A stretch of DNA of 64,000 nucleotides from Colwellia psychrerythraea (GTDB taxonomy: Bacteria > Pseudomonadota > Gammaproteobacteria > Enterobacterales > Alteromonadaceae): positions 186,001-250,000 of the forward strand of contig NZ_JQED01000005.1 of assembly GCF_000764225.1 (NCBI RefSeq), in the 5' to 3' direction. Position 1 is the stretch's first letter. The number at the start of each line of letters is the position of its first letter. Made by a program: the position numbers and the translations under genes. The notes under the pieces were generated by a model. It had not been told where the DNA came from, ran no database searches, and worked only from the letters and a program-made list of their open reading frames with translations. Shown piece by piece: positions 46,855-55,828 of this stretch.

Positions 46855-48899
46855 GAGTTATTCACCACTTGAAGTATTTTTCGCTCTTTATGTTGCAAAG
46901 TAAAGTCGGTGAGCCAATCTTCAAAATCATGTGCTCTAAGAGGGCGACTATAAAGGTAACCTTGTTGGTTAAAGCAGCCTAATTCACTTAATTTATCAGC
47001 TTGTTCCTGTGTTTCTATGCCTTCAGCAATCAAACCGACTTTAAAAGTTTTTGACAATAAAATGGTTGCCATCACAATAGCTACATCTTCAGAGCTGTGT
47101 TCAATATTATCGACAAAGCACTTATCAATTTTAACATTATCAATGGGTAAGTTTTTCAACCGTTGTAAGGAGGAATATCCGGTACCGAAATCATCAATAG
47201 CTACTTTAACCCCTAACTCTCTCAACGCCAATAAAATAGGAGTATGGTAGTTATTGTCTTCTGAGAAGAGTGACTCTGTTACTTCAAGTTCAATAGACTC
47301 AGCTGGCAGCATTTCATCGATTAATGTCTTTTTAACTTGGCCAAGCAGATCATTTCGTTCAAATTGGCGTAATGATACATTAATCGCCATCACGCCTGTG
47401 AAGACGTTATTAATACGCCACTGTCTAAGTTGATGACATGCTGTTTTTAATACAAAATAACCCAACTCTTTAATTGAACCATTTGCTTCGGCAATGGGAA
47501 TAAATAAATCTGGAGTGATAATCCCTTGCTCTGGATGATTCCATCGAATTAAACATTCAACCCCGTATACTTGATAGGTTTCAGTATTAATTTGTGGCTG
47601 ATACCACACTTCAAATTGATCCTTTTCAATGGCTTGGAAGATTTCACTTTCAAGCTCTAATCTTTGCTGTATAAATGATTTTTCTTTAATATCAAAAAAT
47701 GAATAGTGATTACCCCCTGATTTTTTTATCTTATACATGGCAATATCTGCAAACGAAATAAGTTCTCGTACATCTTTAGAGTCTGCAGGAAACTGACTAA
47801 CACCAATGCTAATCGAGGTTTTAAATTCTCCATATTGAGTATGAAAAGATTTTTCAAAAAGAGAGAGTATTTGTAAACAGATTTTATCGAGGTTTTTTAA
47901 TGCTTTTTCGCCTTCAATAACGACAATGAACTCATCACCGCCTGTGCGCGCTATAATGTCATTACTTCGTAACTTAGTTTCAAGCCTGTTAGCCACGCTC
48001 TTTAATAGTTCATCTCCAACATCATGCCCTAACGAATCATTAATCATTTTGAAGCGGTCTAAATCACAAAAAAGCACGGCAAAATAAGTCGGCTGCTCTT
48101 GATTAAGAAGACATAAATGTTTTAGTTTTTCAAAAAGTAGATGCCGATTAGGTAGGCTAGTTAAAGAATCATGGTAGGCATGAAAGTGTAGTTCTTCTTC
48201 TGATTTCTTTCGATTGGTAATATCGGTGAACTGACATATATAATTAGATATTTGACCATGCTTGTCTCTGATACTACTGATATTAAGCCATTCTGGGTAA
48301 ACCTCACCATTTTTACGTTTATTCCAAATCTCTCCTTGCCAAGCACCTTGACTAATTATTTCTTTCCAAAACTTTTTATAAAAATATTTATCTTGTTTTC
48401 CCGAGTTTAAAATTGCTGGTGTTTTACCAACAACTTCTCTTTCTGAGTAACCAGTAATTTCTGAAAAACTTCGATTAACCGTTTGGATAAAACCTTTATT
48501 ATCAGTCACGATAATAGCTTCATTTGTGTGATCGAATATTTGTTCAATAATAGACGTTTTAGCAATTTCGACGTAATTACATTCTTGGATAAAGAGTAAT
48601 ATCTGTGTTAAATCTTGAGTCTGCTGACGAAAATAGCACACTTTTATTGGAAGATTACTGCCATCTTTTCGTATGAGGGTTGAATGATAATGCCCAAAAA
48701 TATCACTTTTATTTGAAAAAACTTTTTTGGCCGAACAGATCTCAAAATCATCAATTTTTTTGCCGAGAATTTCTCCTTTTTCAAAGCCAGTCATCACAAG
48801 ATATTGAGCACTAACGTCCACTAATTCACCAGCTAGATTTAGTGTCAATATAGCAATATCAACATCTGATTGTGTTAGTCCCTTATCTAAAAACAGCAT
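46851..48899 (-). CDS. PAS-PAS-GGDEF-EAL c-di-GMP signalling protein
   Basis: A 682-residue cytoplasmic protein. PAS domains lie at about 10-115 and 118-235 (the second with EAIIVTDNKGFIQTVNRSF and a PAC tail ending ICQFTDITNRKKSEEE). GGDEF lies at about 245-410 (active-site GGDEF in ARTGGDEFIVVIE) and EAL at about 425-670. The EAL signature reads ECL in GVECLIRWNHPEQG; the metal-binding Glu is kept, as are DDFGTGYSSL and the NLPIDNVKIDKCFV helix, so phosphodiesterase activity is possible. Both catalytic domains look intact, and the net direction cannot be predicted. It is translationally coupled to the hemerythrin gene. Confidence 0.93.
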   Translation of the reverse strand: MLFLDKGLTQSDVDIAILTLNLAGELVDVSAQYLVMTGFEKGEILGKKIDDFEICSAKKVFSNKSDIFGHYHSTLIRKDGSNLPIKVCYFRQQTQDLTQILLFIQECNYVEIAKTSIIEQIFDHTNEAIIVTDNKGFIQTVNRSFSEITGYSEREVVGKTPAILNSGKQDKYFYKKFWKEIISQGAWQGEIWNKRKNGEVYPEWLNISSIRDKHGQISNYICQFTDITNRKKSEEELHFHAYHDSLTSLPNRHLLFEKLKHLCLLNQEQPTYFAVLFCDLDRFKMINDSLGHDVGDELLKSVANRLETKLRSNDIIARTGGDEFIVVIEGEKALKNLDKICLQILSLFEKSFHTQYGEFKTSISIGVSQFPADSKDVRELISFADIAMYKIKKSGGNHYSFFDIKEKSFIQQRLELESEIFQAIEKDQFEVWYQPQINTETYQVYGVECLIRWNHPEQGIITPDLFIPIAEANGSIKELGYFVLKTACHQLRQWRINNVFTGVMAINVSLRQFERNDLLGQVKKTLIDEMLPAESIELEVTESLFSEDNNYHTPILLALRELGVKVAIDDFGTGYSSLQRLKNLPIDNVKIDKCFVDNIEHSSEDVAIVMATILLSKTFKVGLIAEGIETQEQADKLSELGCFNQQGYLYSRPLRAHDFEDWLTDFTLQHKERKILQVVNNS

Positions 48900-49092
48900 C
48901 CTTGATAATTCCTTTTTGAAGATGAGAATTCACTACTGAAATATATTCTTCATATACTTATATATTAGTTATAATTCAATATAATGCAATTTTTTTACCT
49001 TACCTGTATTGTCTCTTTTTTGTACACCTCTATGACGTAACAAATAAAGGCGTAATCAATTTTTTTATCAGCAATCAAGGTTTTTTGGACAT

Positions 49093-49122
49093 AAAAAAAG
49101 CGCAATAGCTAACTATTACGCG
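49093..49122 (-). terminator. Terminator of the DUF4097 gene
   Basis: A hairpin of about 8 bp (GCAATAG at 49102-49108 with CTATT-CG at about 49113-49120, one mismatch) is followed on the minus strand by GC and a seven-T run (49099-49093). It lies 45 bp past the stop codon. Confidence 0.75.
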
Positions 49123-49164
49123 TTAAAAATAATTGTAGAGGTAAGCTGAATTAACAGTTCTGCG

Positions 49165-49941
49165 TTATATCTCTTTTATACGCACACTACCACCGCTGGT
49201 TTTTAATACTAATTCAGGACCACCACCATTGATCTCGCCTTCAATTGAACGTTTAGTGGTCTTTCCATCCACAACAAACTCGCTAGATACACGACCACCA
49301 CTCGTTTTAGCAGAAAGATTTACCGCAACATCTTTTGCTAAATAGGCGGTAATCGAACCACCAGAAGTTTTTACTTTGCTATCTTTAGTCGGATTTGTTG
49401 GTAATTTAAGTTTAATGCTGCCGCCCGAAGTATGGGCATCAATTTTTCCAATGATATTATCAAGATCCAAACTGCCTCCTGACGTTTTAATATCAACATT
49501 CCCCTGTATATCTTCTAATGAAATAGAACCACCGGAGGTATAAGCGTCGACTTCTCCTTCAAGATCTTCAATTTCAATAGAGCCACCGCTGGTATTCAGC
49601 TCGACATTATAACTTTGCGGTAAAGTCACTTTATAAGTGATTCTAATATGGCTATTACCAAAGCTACTTCGATCGAAATCACCTTTTATGCTGATATCAT
49701 CTCCATTCTTTTTGAAACTGACATCCATATCATCTTCATTTTTTCCGGTCACTTCTACTTCAACTAATACAGTTTCTTTTAGGTGGGTTTCAATATCAAT
49801 AGCGCCAACATCAGTCGCAATTTTCAGTAAACCGCCATTAGCAACCGTAAACTCTTTATTAATTGTTTTTGCCTGCAAACCACCAGCCATTAATAAAAGT
49901 GCTATCGGGGCATAGGTAAAAGCATTTTTCACGTTTAACAT
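49165..49941 (-). CDS. DUF4097-type exported beta-repeat protein
   Basis: An exported protein of 258 residues. A Sec signal peptide (about residues 1-25, NAFTYAPIALLLMAGGLQA) precedes a beta-solenoid-like body. TSGGS recurs seven times (for example NTSGGSIEIEDL, YTSGGSISLEDI, KTSGGSLDLDNI), the hallmark of DUF4097/DUF4098 adhesin-like proteins. I place the start at the ATG at 49941, preceded by GGAG at a normal distance; the longer frame from 50022 adds 27 residues with no ribosome-binding site and would bury the signal peptide. Function is unknown. It is monocistronic, with its own terminator. Confidence 0.85.
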   Translation of the reverse strand: MLNVKNAFTYAPIALLLMAGGLQAKTINKEFTVANGGLLKIATDVGAIDIETHLKETVLVEVEVTGKNEDDMDVSFKKNGDDISIKGDFDRSSFGNSHIRITYKVTLPQSYNVELNTSGGSIEIEDLEGEVDAYTSGGSISLEDIQGNVDIKTSGGSLDLDNIIGKIDAHTSGGSIKLKLPTNPTKDSKVKTSGGSITAYLAKDVAVNLSAKTSGGRVSSEFVVDGKTTKRSIEGEINGGGPELVLKTSGGSVRIKEI

Positions 49942-50090
49942 TGGGTATCTCCATATATCGTTATTAAAAGATTCATAGCAATCCGGTTGATTTACCAAAC
50001 ACTTTGCCAAAATTTTATTCATTGCTAAGTGAGATGCAACATAGCAGTAAAAGGTTTAAATTTAATAGTTAATTAAATGCTTCTGACTCA

Positions 50091-51080
50091 TTAGACTAAA
50101 CACGAACTTAAGAAGAAACCACCTAATATGAGAATAATAAACAGCAAGAATGCTAGTATCAGAGGCTTAGGGCCTGCTTCTTTAATAGTTGCCCACTGAG
50201 TTTGCGCACCTAAAGCCGTCATTGCCATCGCTAAAGAAAATTGACTCGAAAAACTCAATACGGTTTTAATAGCTTCAGGTAAAATAATGATGCTATTCAT
50301 CATAGCCGAAGCCATAAAGCCAAAAACAAACCAAGGAATAGTAATAATATGCTTTTTGCATTTGGTGTCGCTATCTCGATTAAGACGATTCAGTGCGACA
50401 CTTAACATGAGAATAAAAGGCGCTAACATCATTACTCGAATAAGCTTAACCACGACGGCTGTTTGCATCGTTTCGCCATTGATACTTTGTCCGGCAGCAA
50501 CCGCTTGTGCTACTTCATGAGCAGTACTCCCAATATAAATACCAAAAGACTGGTTAGTCATATCAACCCACTGATAAATAAATGGATAAATAAACATAGC
50601 TAAAGTACCAAAAAGTACAACGGTTGCGATGGCAATTGTAATATGTTGTTGTTTTGGTTTAAGAACAGATTCAGTGGCGAGTATGGCTGCTGCACCACAT
50701 ATGGCACTACCCGCTGCCGTTAAAATGGCAACATCACGATGTAGCTTCAAGACTTTAATACCGACAACAGTCCCGACAGTAAAAATAGTACTAATCATCA
50801 CTAAATCAATGACAACAGCTTGCCAACCTACCGCGATTATTTGTTGAAAACTCAAGCCAAAACCAAATAAAACGATACCGAACCTAAGTAGCTTTTGTTT
50901 GCAAAAATTTGCAAAACCTTGATCATGTTTATCTGCCACTCTCAACGAAAAATGCCCATAAAACATGCCAAAGACAATCGCTAATGGCAAGGCACTCAAG
51001 CCAAAAGCTGAAACTTGTTCGACTTTTGCTAAGGCTATTGCTAACAGCGCAATAATGGGAAAAACGATATAGGTAGGCAT
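50091..51080 (-). CDS. yeiH: YeiH-family putative sulfate exporter
   Basis: Integral membrane protein of 329 residues with about 9-11 helices, in the YeiH/UPF0324 family. Characteristic segments are LPLAIVFGMFYGH, LLRFGIVLFGFGLSF, AAGSAICGAAAILATESVLK and GIYIGSTAHEVAQAVAAGQS. The family is annotated as a putative sulfate exporter without firm biochemistry. It is divergent from a YeiE-like LysR gene, as in E. coli, where YeiE responds to sulfite. A role in sulfite or sulfate handling is therefore likely but inferred. Confidence 0.9.
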   Translation of the reverse strand: MPTYIVFPIIALLAIALAKVEQVSAFGLSALPLAIVFGMFYGHFSLRVADKHDQGFANFCKQKLLRFGIVLFGFGLSFQQIIAVGWQAVVIDLVMISTIFTVGTVVGIKVLKLHRDVAILTAAGSAICGAAAILATESVLKPKQQHITIAIATVVLFGTLAMFIYPFIYQWVDMTNQSFGIYIGSTAHEVAQAVAAGQSINGETMQTAVVVKLIRVMMLAPFILMLSVALNRLNRDSDTKCKKHIITIPWFVFGFMASAMMNSIIILPEAIKTVLSFSSQFSLAMAMTALGAQTQWATIKEAGPKPLILAFLLFIILILGGFFLSSCLV

Positions 51081-51288
51081 AAGGCATCTCTTTAGGTATT
51101 TATGCGTGACCTCAAAAGAGTAATCACTTTATGGAATATAATATAACCGAAGGTTTTAGATAAGAATAATGGATTGATTCGATGTATAGTATCCATAAAA
51201 CCGAATTAACTGTGCTAGATTAAAACCGAGTTAATACTGGGTTAATTACCCAATACTCAGGTCAATAATTCCTAAGGTAAATGAATCT

Positions 51289-52164
51289 ATGAGTATATCG
51301 ATAAAAAAACTTCAACTGTTTGAAGCAACTGCACGCTTAGGAAAATTAACTAAAGCAGCCAGTGAACTCTCTTTAAGCCAATCCGCCGCTAGCCAAGCGT
51401 TAAAAGAATTAGAAGTGAGTTTAGGTTACCCATTATTTGAACGGACGGGTCGAGATTTATTGATCACCGAGAATGGTCTTAAATCGTTGCCTAAAGTTCG
51501 CCAAATAAGCGATTTACTCGATAGCCTAAAACTGGCCAACTTAAACAGCATGAGTGGTGCCTTGAGAGTGGTTGCCAGCGCTACTATCGCCACTTATTTA
51601 TTGCCTCAGTTGATTGCAAAATTTGTAAACGTTTATCCTGATGTTACACCTGAAATACATATTGGCAATACCCAAATGGTGATAGATTATCTAGACAAGG
51701 GTAAAGCCTCTATTGGTTTAATAGAAGGCCCCGCAGTACATAGACATTTACAAATTACACCTTGGCGAGTCGATAAATTACAAGTTTTTTGTTCACCCGA
51801 ACATTCATTGGCAAAAGGCGCAATTATCACTCTCGAGCAGCTGCAGCAACACTCATGGGTATTGCGTGAACATGGCTCAGGAACACGCGCCATATTTGAT
51901 GCCGCAATTGAGCAAATGGGTGCCCAAATTAGCTTGGGCATTGAACTGACGAGGCAAAGTGCTATTAAAGAATCGGTCAAAGCCGGTTTAGGTTTAGGCT
52001 GCTTGTCGCAGCTTAGCATTGCTGAAGAACTAAATAATGGTGGGTTAATTGCCTTGCATTCCCCGTTAAACCTGTCTCGTCGGTTTGCATTAGTCACCAA
52101 TAAAAATAGCTATCACAATTCACTAAGCCAAACATTTTTTGATTTTTTAATCTCTGAACCTTAA
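51289..52164 (+). CDS. yeiE: YeiE-like LysR regulator
   Basis: LysR-family regulator of 291 residues. The HTH lies at residues 1-62 (IKKLQLFEATARLGKLTKAA, then LSQSAASQALKELEVSLGYP), close to the CysB/CbbR/YeiE branch. The effector domain contains RVVASATIATYLLPQLIAKF and HSWVLREHGSGTRAIFDAAI, both typical of YeiE. It is divergent from yeiH with about 208 bp between starts, so it probably controls that gene in response to sulfite or a related anion. The next frame, a kinase remnant, begins 10 bp after its stop. Confidence 0.86.
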   Translation: MSISIKKLQLFEATARLGKLTKAASELSLSQSAASQALKELEVSLGYPLFERTGRDLLITENGLKSLPKVRQISDLLDSLKLANLNSMSGALRVVASATIATYLLPQLIAKFVNVYPDVTPEIHIGNTQMVIDYLDKGKASIGLIEGPAVHRHLQITPWRVDKLQVFCSPEHSLAKGAIITLEQLQQHSWVLREHGSGTRAIFDAAIEQMGAQISLGIELTRQSAIKESVKAGLGLGCLSQLSIAEELNNGGLIALHSPLNLSRRFALVTNKNSYHNSLSQTFFDFLISEP

Positions 52165-52174
52165 ACAAATAACG

Positions 52175-52474
52175 ATGAGAGATGAACCTAAGCAGAGCAA
52201 CAAAAGCAACAAAAGAGAAGAAAACTTGTGTGCCAGAATAGCATTAAACACTTTTTTAAATATTCGTGAGCAGGCAGTCATTGACATGGCAGATAGTGGT
52301 AAAGCGGTTGATAATAAAAATATGACACAAATTTTTGTGCCTTTATTCACCACAAAAAAAGAAGGCTCAGATATCGGTTTAGCGTTAACAAAACAACTAA
52401 TGTTAGCGCAAGATAGCAAAGTTGCTGTGCGCAACAATAAACAAGGTGACGCAACCTATAGTTGCGCTTTTTAA
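52175..52474 (+). pseudogene. C-terminal remnant of a sensor histidine kinase
   Basis: A 99-codon frame whose second half matches the end of a HATPase_c domain: an N/G1-like DMADSGKAVDN, the F-box-like QIFVPLFTTKKEGSDIGLAL (G2 box altered from GSGIGL) and a final strand ATYSCAF. The sensor, dimerisation and phospho-acceptor regions are absent, and the upstream gene ends 10 bp before it. It is almost certainly a decayed kinase of the NtrB/NtrY type rather than a working small protein. Confidence 0.72.
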
Positions 52475-52493
52475 GTGTTGCGCCAATTTTGAT

Positions 52494-53480
52494 TTACTCG
52501 CTATGGTTAGGTAGCTGCCATTGTTCAAATAAACCATCACTATTGATCGTGACAATCTTATCATGATCCAAATAAGCCACACTAAGTACTGACGAACGAC
52601 CCCGAGTCATTTCAGATTGCCATTCGGCAACTAATGCACCATCAGATACACGCCACAGTTTAATAACTTGTTTAGGAGATCCCGTTAAAAATAGTGAATT
52701 ATCAACGGAAAATAATGAATCATTAAATTCAAAAAAGCGTAATTTGGTGTCTAATTCAGCGAGGACTTTACCGGTTGATACCTCCCAAAAAGTACGATCT
52801 TTTATTGCATCTAGTGTAAAAGCAACCTTAGCATCACCACTAATCTTGACATGATTTACCCTAGAACCGTGAGAAAACTCCTGAATATTTTCTCCTGAAG
52901 TTGTATGCCATAAACGTGCTTTTTTATCACTTGAGCCAGTAAATGCAATGGCACCATCCTCAGATAAACTCACTGAATTTATATCTAACCGATGTTTATC
53001 AAAAGTACTAACCTGATTGCGTTTAACATCAATAACACTCGCTTTACCGCTGCGAAAGCCTAATAATATTTTGCTGCCATTCTCAGAGATATCCATATCG
53101 TTAATAATATTATTGGCCACTTGCCATTCACCTATCCGTTTATTACTTTGCATCGAATATAAACGCACCGACACTTGATTTGAGACTAAATAAAATTGAT
53201 TATTTTCACTAATATCAAGTAATTCGATGAATTGTGCATCATTACCCATTAAGCAATGTACGGGCGATTCTGTTTGACTTATACTCCATAAACACACGGT
53301 TTTACCATCAGCAACTAAATTAAACTGACCATCTTTAGAAAGTGCTGAAGCTGTAATAATGTTATCACTATGATTTAACGCTAATTCTGACGAACCAGTA
53401 TGAACATCTTGTTGACTGCAACCCAAAAGGTTCAATACGCTTATCGCAGTTATTAGCATTACTACTTTTACCATAGTCAA
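52494..53480 (-). CDS. WD40-repeat lipoprotein
   Basis: A 328-residue exported protein. The N-terminus (VVMLITAISVLNLLGCSQQ) has a lipobox LLGC, so Cys21 should be lipidated. The remainder is about six or seven WD40-like blades (ASALSKDGQFNLVADGKTVCLW, VSLSEDGAIAFTGSSDKKARLW, FLTGSPKQVIKLW), forming a propeller probably used as a binding scaffold in the periplasm. I do not recognise the partner. It converges on the kinase remnant and has no operon partner. An earlier trimmed start at the second Met is possible. Confidence 0.85.
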   Translation of the reverse strand: MTMVKVVMLITAISVLNLLGCSQQDVHTGSSELALNHSDNIITASALSKDGQFNLVADGKTVCLWSISQTESPVHCLMGNDAQFIELLDISENNQFYLVSNQVSVRLYSMQSNKRIGEWQVANNIINDMDISENGSKILLGFRSGKASVIDVKRNQVSTFDKHRLDINSVSLSEDGAIAFTGSSDKKARLWHTTSGENIQEFSHGSRVNHVKISGDAKVAFTLDAIKDRTFWEVSTGKVLAELDTKLRFFEFNDSLFSVDNSLFLTGSPKQVIKLWRVSDGALVAEWQSEMTRGRSSVLSVAYLDHDKIVTINSDGLFEQWQLPNHSE

Positions 53481-53810
53481 TTATTCCGTATAAATTTGTG
53501 ATGACATTGAGAGTTATCGCCAACTATATACGATTACACTCGGTGTTGAAAATAAAGCCATATTATATCGCTTAGCCTTATGAAAATAGCAGTTACAGAT
53601 GGAAATTCATCTTAGAATACCTAAGCTATAAAAGTAAGAAATAGCTAACGACTCAACGACAACGTATACTCAATAGGCTCAGTATTCTAATATGTTTAAC
53701 TGTATTTAATCGTAAAATAAAGTACTTGGGAACATACGCAAATATAGCTATAGTTATCTCACTTTCACTTAATCAATTTAATTAAATATTCGGTCACAAA
53801 GGAAGTCACC
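53481..53810. other. Gap with no visible feature
   Basis: These 330 bases separate the WD40 gene from the gene at 53811. I see no gene, repeat or strong hairpin. The only clear element is AAAGGAAG about 6 bases before the 53811 start, a good ribosome-binding site. Confidence 0.6.
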
Positions 53811-54176
53811 ATGGACAGTATTAACACTTCAAGTTTGGCAACACATTTCTCTGTCAAGGACAATTCGCATTCAGCGCAAGCCACTAAGGTGCCCGTTGCA
53901 AGTATCCCTATTGTTGATACTCCTCAACAATTAGACAGTGCGATACCAAAGAAAAGCCAGCAATTACAACCAGATCAGCTAGCGTTATCTGAAGAAGCGA
54001 GAGCTAAATCCGCTGAAGATGAAGCAAATACGAAAGAAAAAGATGATACTAAAAAAACCATAGATGCGAGTAGCTTAAGTAGTGCTATGTCACCAGAAGA
54101 AGCGGCTGCGGCAGAAAAAGCTAAAGAAAGTGATATGGATAAAAAAATTCGAGAATTATCAATGGAAATTCTCTAG
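53811..54176 (+). CDS. Hypothetical acidic protein, cut by an in-frame amber codon
   Basis: A 121-residue hydrophilic protein with a well-placed AAAGGAAG ribosome-binding site. It has a disordered N-terminal half (rich in Ser, Gln and Pro), an LALSEEARAKSAEDEA motif and a predicted helix at the end (DKKIRELSMEIL). It stops at TAG (54174-54176), but the same frame stays open for another 49 codons with the same helical, Glu/Lys-rich character. The full-length form would be about 171 residues with one uninterrupted C-terminal coiled helix. No function is recognised. Confidence 0.7.
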   Translation: MDSINTSSLATHFSVKDNSHSAQATKVPVASIPIVDTPQQLDSAIPKKSQQLQPDQLALSEEARAKSAEDEANTKEKDDTKKTIDASSLSSAMSPEEAAAAEKAKESDMDKKIRELSMEIL

Positions 54177-54326
54177 TTAAGTGTCCAGATTCAGATGTTA
54201 CAAGATAAAGAAGATAAAGAATCGATAAAAGAGCGCCAATCGCTTGAAGTAGACCTCGCTATGAAAGAAGGCGAACTTGAGGCATTGCTAGATGCAAAGT
54301 TACAGCAGGCTAGTGCTGGCCAATAG
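54177..54326 (+). other. In-frame continuation after the amber codon
   Basis: Directly after TAG the frame reads LSVQIQMLQDKEDKESIKER and continues through LALLDAK-like helical sequence to a TAG at 54324-54326. It is the natural C-terminal half of the preceding coiled helix. It could also start independently at the ATG at 54195, but no ribosome-binding site is evident. A nonsense mutation in the 171-codon gene is the simplest reading. Confidence 0.6.
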
Positions 54327-54456
54327 TCCCTAATCAATGAGAAAGTGGCGACTGTGTTCTAATAGCATTGTTATCGACATGCTAATCCACTTTTATGTCA
54401 TCCATTAGTGTTAGGGCATTAAGGTCTGACCCACAGCTTCTATAGAGTAATGCCTA

Positions 54457-54870
54457 ATGCGTATTATCATTTGCCTGTTATTTTCATTACTTTCGGCCTC
54501 AATACTTGCCGAAACAATTAAGCCCTTTAGCTCTGATGGCTGCAGTGCTTTTCCTGATGGTACCTATCAGCAGAAAGAGTTATGGTTATCTTGTTGTACC
54601 GCGCATGATTACGCCTATTGGCAAGGTGGTACATATGAAGAGAGGTTAATTGCCGATGAGCAGCTTCAGCAATGTGTTGCTAACGTTGGCGAGCCTAAAA
54701 TAGCTAACCTCATGTTAACTGGTGTTCGTATTGGTGGCAGTCCATATTTACCAACACCATTTCGGTGGGGATATGGTTGGTCATACCCTCGACCCTATAA
54801 ACCATTAACACCAGAAGAAAAAAGACAAATTACCCAACTAGAAACAAATTTAGTGGAAATAAATCATTAG
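54457..54870 (+). CDS. Small exported phospholipase-A2-like protein
   Basis: A 137-residue protein with a Sec signal peptide (residues 1-18, ending SILAE). The mature part has SDGCSAFPDG and WLSCCTAHDYAYWQGG. CC-x2-HD is the core of the secreted phospholipase A2 active site, with the His-Asp pair intact, though the following Cys of classical PLA2 (HDxC) is Tyr here. The C-terminal half is Pro/Tyr/Trp-rich (RWGYGWSYPRPYKPLTP). Homologues in marine gammaproteobacteria are unannotated. It could be a lipid hydrolase or only share the fold. Confidence 0.72.
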   Translation: MRIIICLLFSLLSASILAETIKPFSSDGCSAFPDGTYQQKELWLSCCTAHDYAYWQGGTYEERLIADEQLQQCVANVGEPKIANLMLTGVRIGGSPYLPTPFRWGYGWSYPRPYKPLTPEEKRQITQLETNLVEINH

Positions 54871-54931
54871 AATACTGGTCGCTTGGTATCACTACACTGC
54901 CATCAGGCTTAAATAGTTGAACAAGTAACTG

Positions 54932-55828
54932 TCAGTCCTCAGTCATTAAATCTGCAAGTGCATCTATAATTTCACAATGATTAAAATGAAAACCATGACT
55001 GAGTAATTTTTGCGGATAAATGTTCTGACTTGTTAACAGTAATTCTGCACCTTGCCCCATTAAAGTAGTCAGCATGAATGCTGGTACATTAAACCAAGTA
55101 GGCCGTTTCACCTCTTTACCGAGTGCTTTAGTAAAGGCTTCATTAGTTATTGCCTGCGGAGAAGTGCAATTAATAGCACCTTCAATGCACTCTATCTGTA
55201 AGCTAAAATGAATAGCATGAATCATATCGTCGATATGTATCCACGACATGTATTGTTGCCCATGACCAAGTTTTCCACCTAAGCCTAAAGAAAAGGGTAA
55301 TCGCATTTTTTCTAACGCTCCACCATCATTAGCTAATACCACCCCAGTACGTAATAACACCACACGGCAATATTCATTGGCTTTTAATGCAAGTTCCTCC
55401 CATTTTTGGCAGAGGGTATGAGCAAAATCAGGATGAGTAATTTGTGCATTTTCATGGGTTGATTCACTTCCCGTTTCACCATAATAACCGATCGCTGAGC
55501 CACTAATTAAACAACTTGGTTTGTCTTTAGACAGTGCAATCATGGCAACAATCTTCTCAGTGATTATCCATCGACTCTGACAAATATTTTCTTTTTGCTC
55601 TCGAGTCCAACGTTTATCAACAATAGGCTCTCCAGCAAGGTTAATTATCACATCAAAATAATTTTGCTCTGGTAACTGTTCAATATATTCAATATTTTGG
55701 GGTAAATATAGCTGCGCTTTTTGAGTATTGCGCGTTAAAACAGTGAATTGGTACTTGTGATGAAAGGCACTAATAAAGTGACGACCAATTAGACCTGTAC
55801 CACCGGTTACTAATATTTTCATATTCAC
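54932..55828 (-). CDS. TIGR01777 family NAD-dependent epimerase (YfcH-like)
   Basis: An SDR-type protein of 298 residues. The N-terminal nucleotide fold is ILVTGGTGLIGRHFISAF. INLAGEPIVDKRW, LISGSAIGYYG (with the catalytic-type Tyr), VVLLRTGVVLANDGGALEKM and YMSWIHIDDMIHAI are diagnostic for TIGR01777/YfcH, and a DUF1731 tail follows (PQKLLSHGFHF). The reaction is unknown for the family; it is often called a cell-division-inhibitor SulA-like epimerase without good evidence. It is monocistronic. Confidence 0.92.
   Translation of the reverse strand: MNMKILVTGGTGLIGRHFISAFHHKYQFTVLTRNTQKAQLYLPQNIEYIEQLPEQNYFDVIINLAGEPIVDKRWTREQKENICQSRWIITEKIVAMIALSKDKPSCLISGSAIGYYGETGSESTHENAQITHPDFAHTLCQKWEELALKANEYCRVVLLRTGVVLANDGGALEKMRLPFSLGLGGKLGHGQQYMSWIHIDDMIHAIHFSLQIECIEGAINCTSPQAITNEAFTKALGKEVKRPTWFNVPAFMLTTLMGQGAELLLTSQNIYPQKLLSHGFHFNHCEIIDALADLMTED

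Noticed and set aside
52147..52437. 96-codon minus-strand frame opposite the kinase remnant
   Set aside because: Antisense to a frame with a recognisable HATPase pattern; no start signal, and Cys/Ser/Leu-rich shadow composition.
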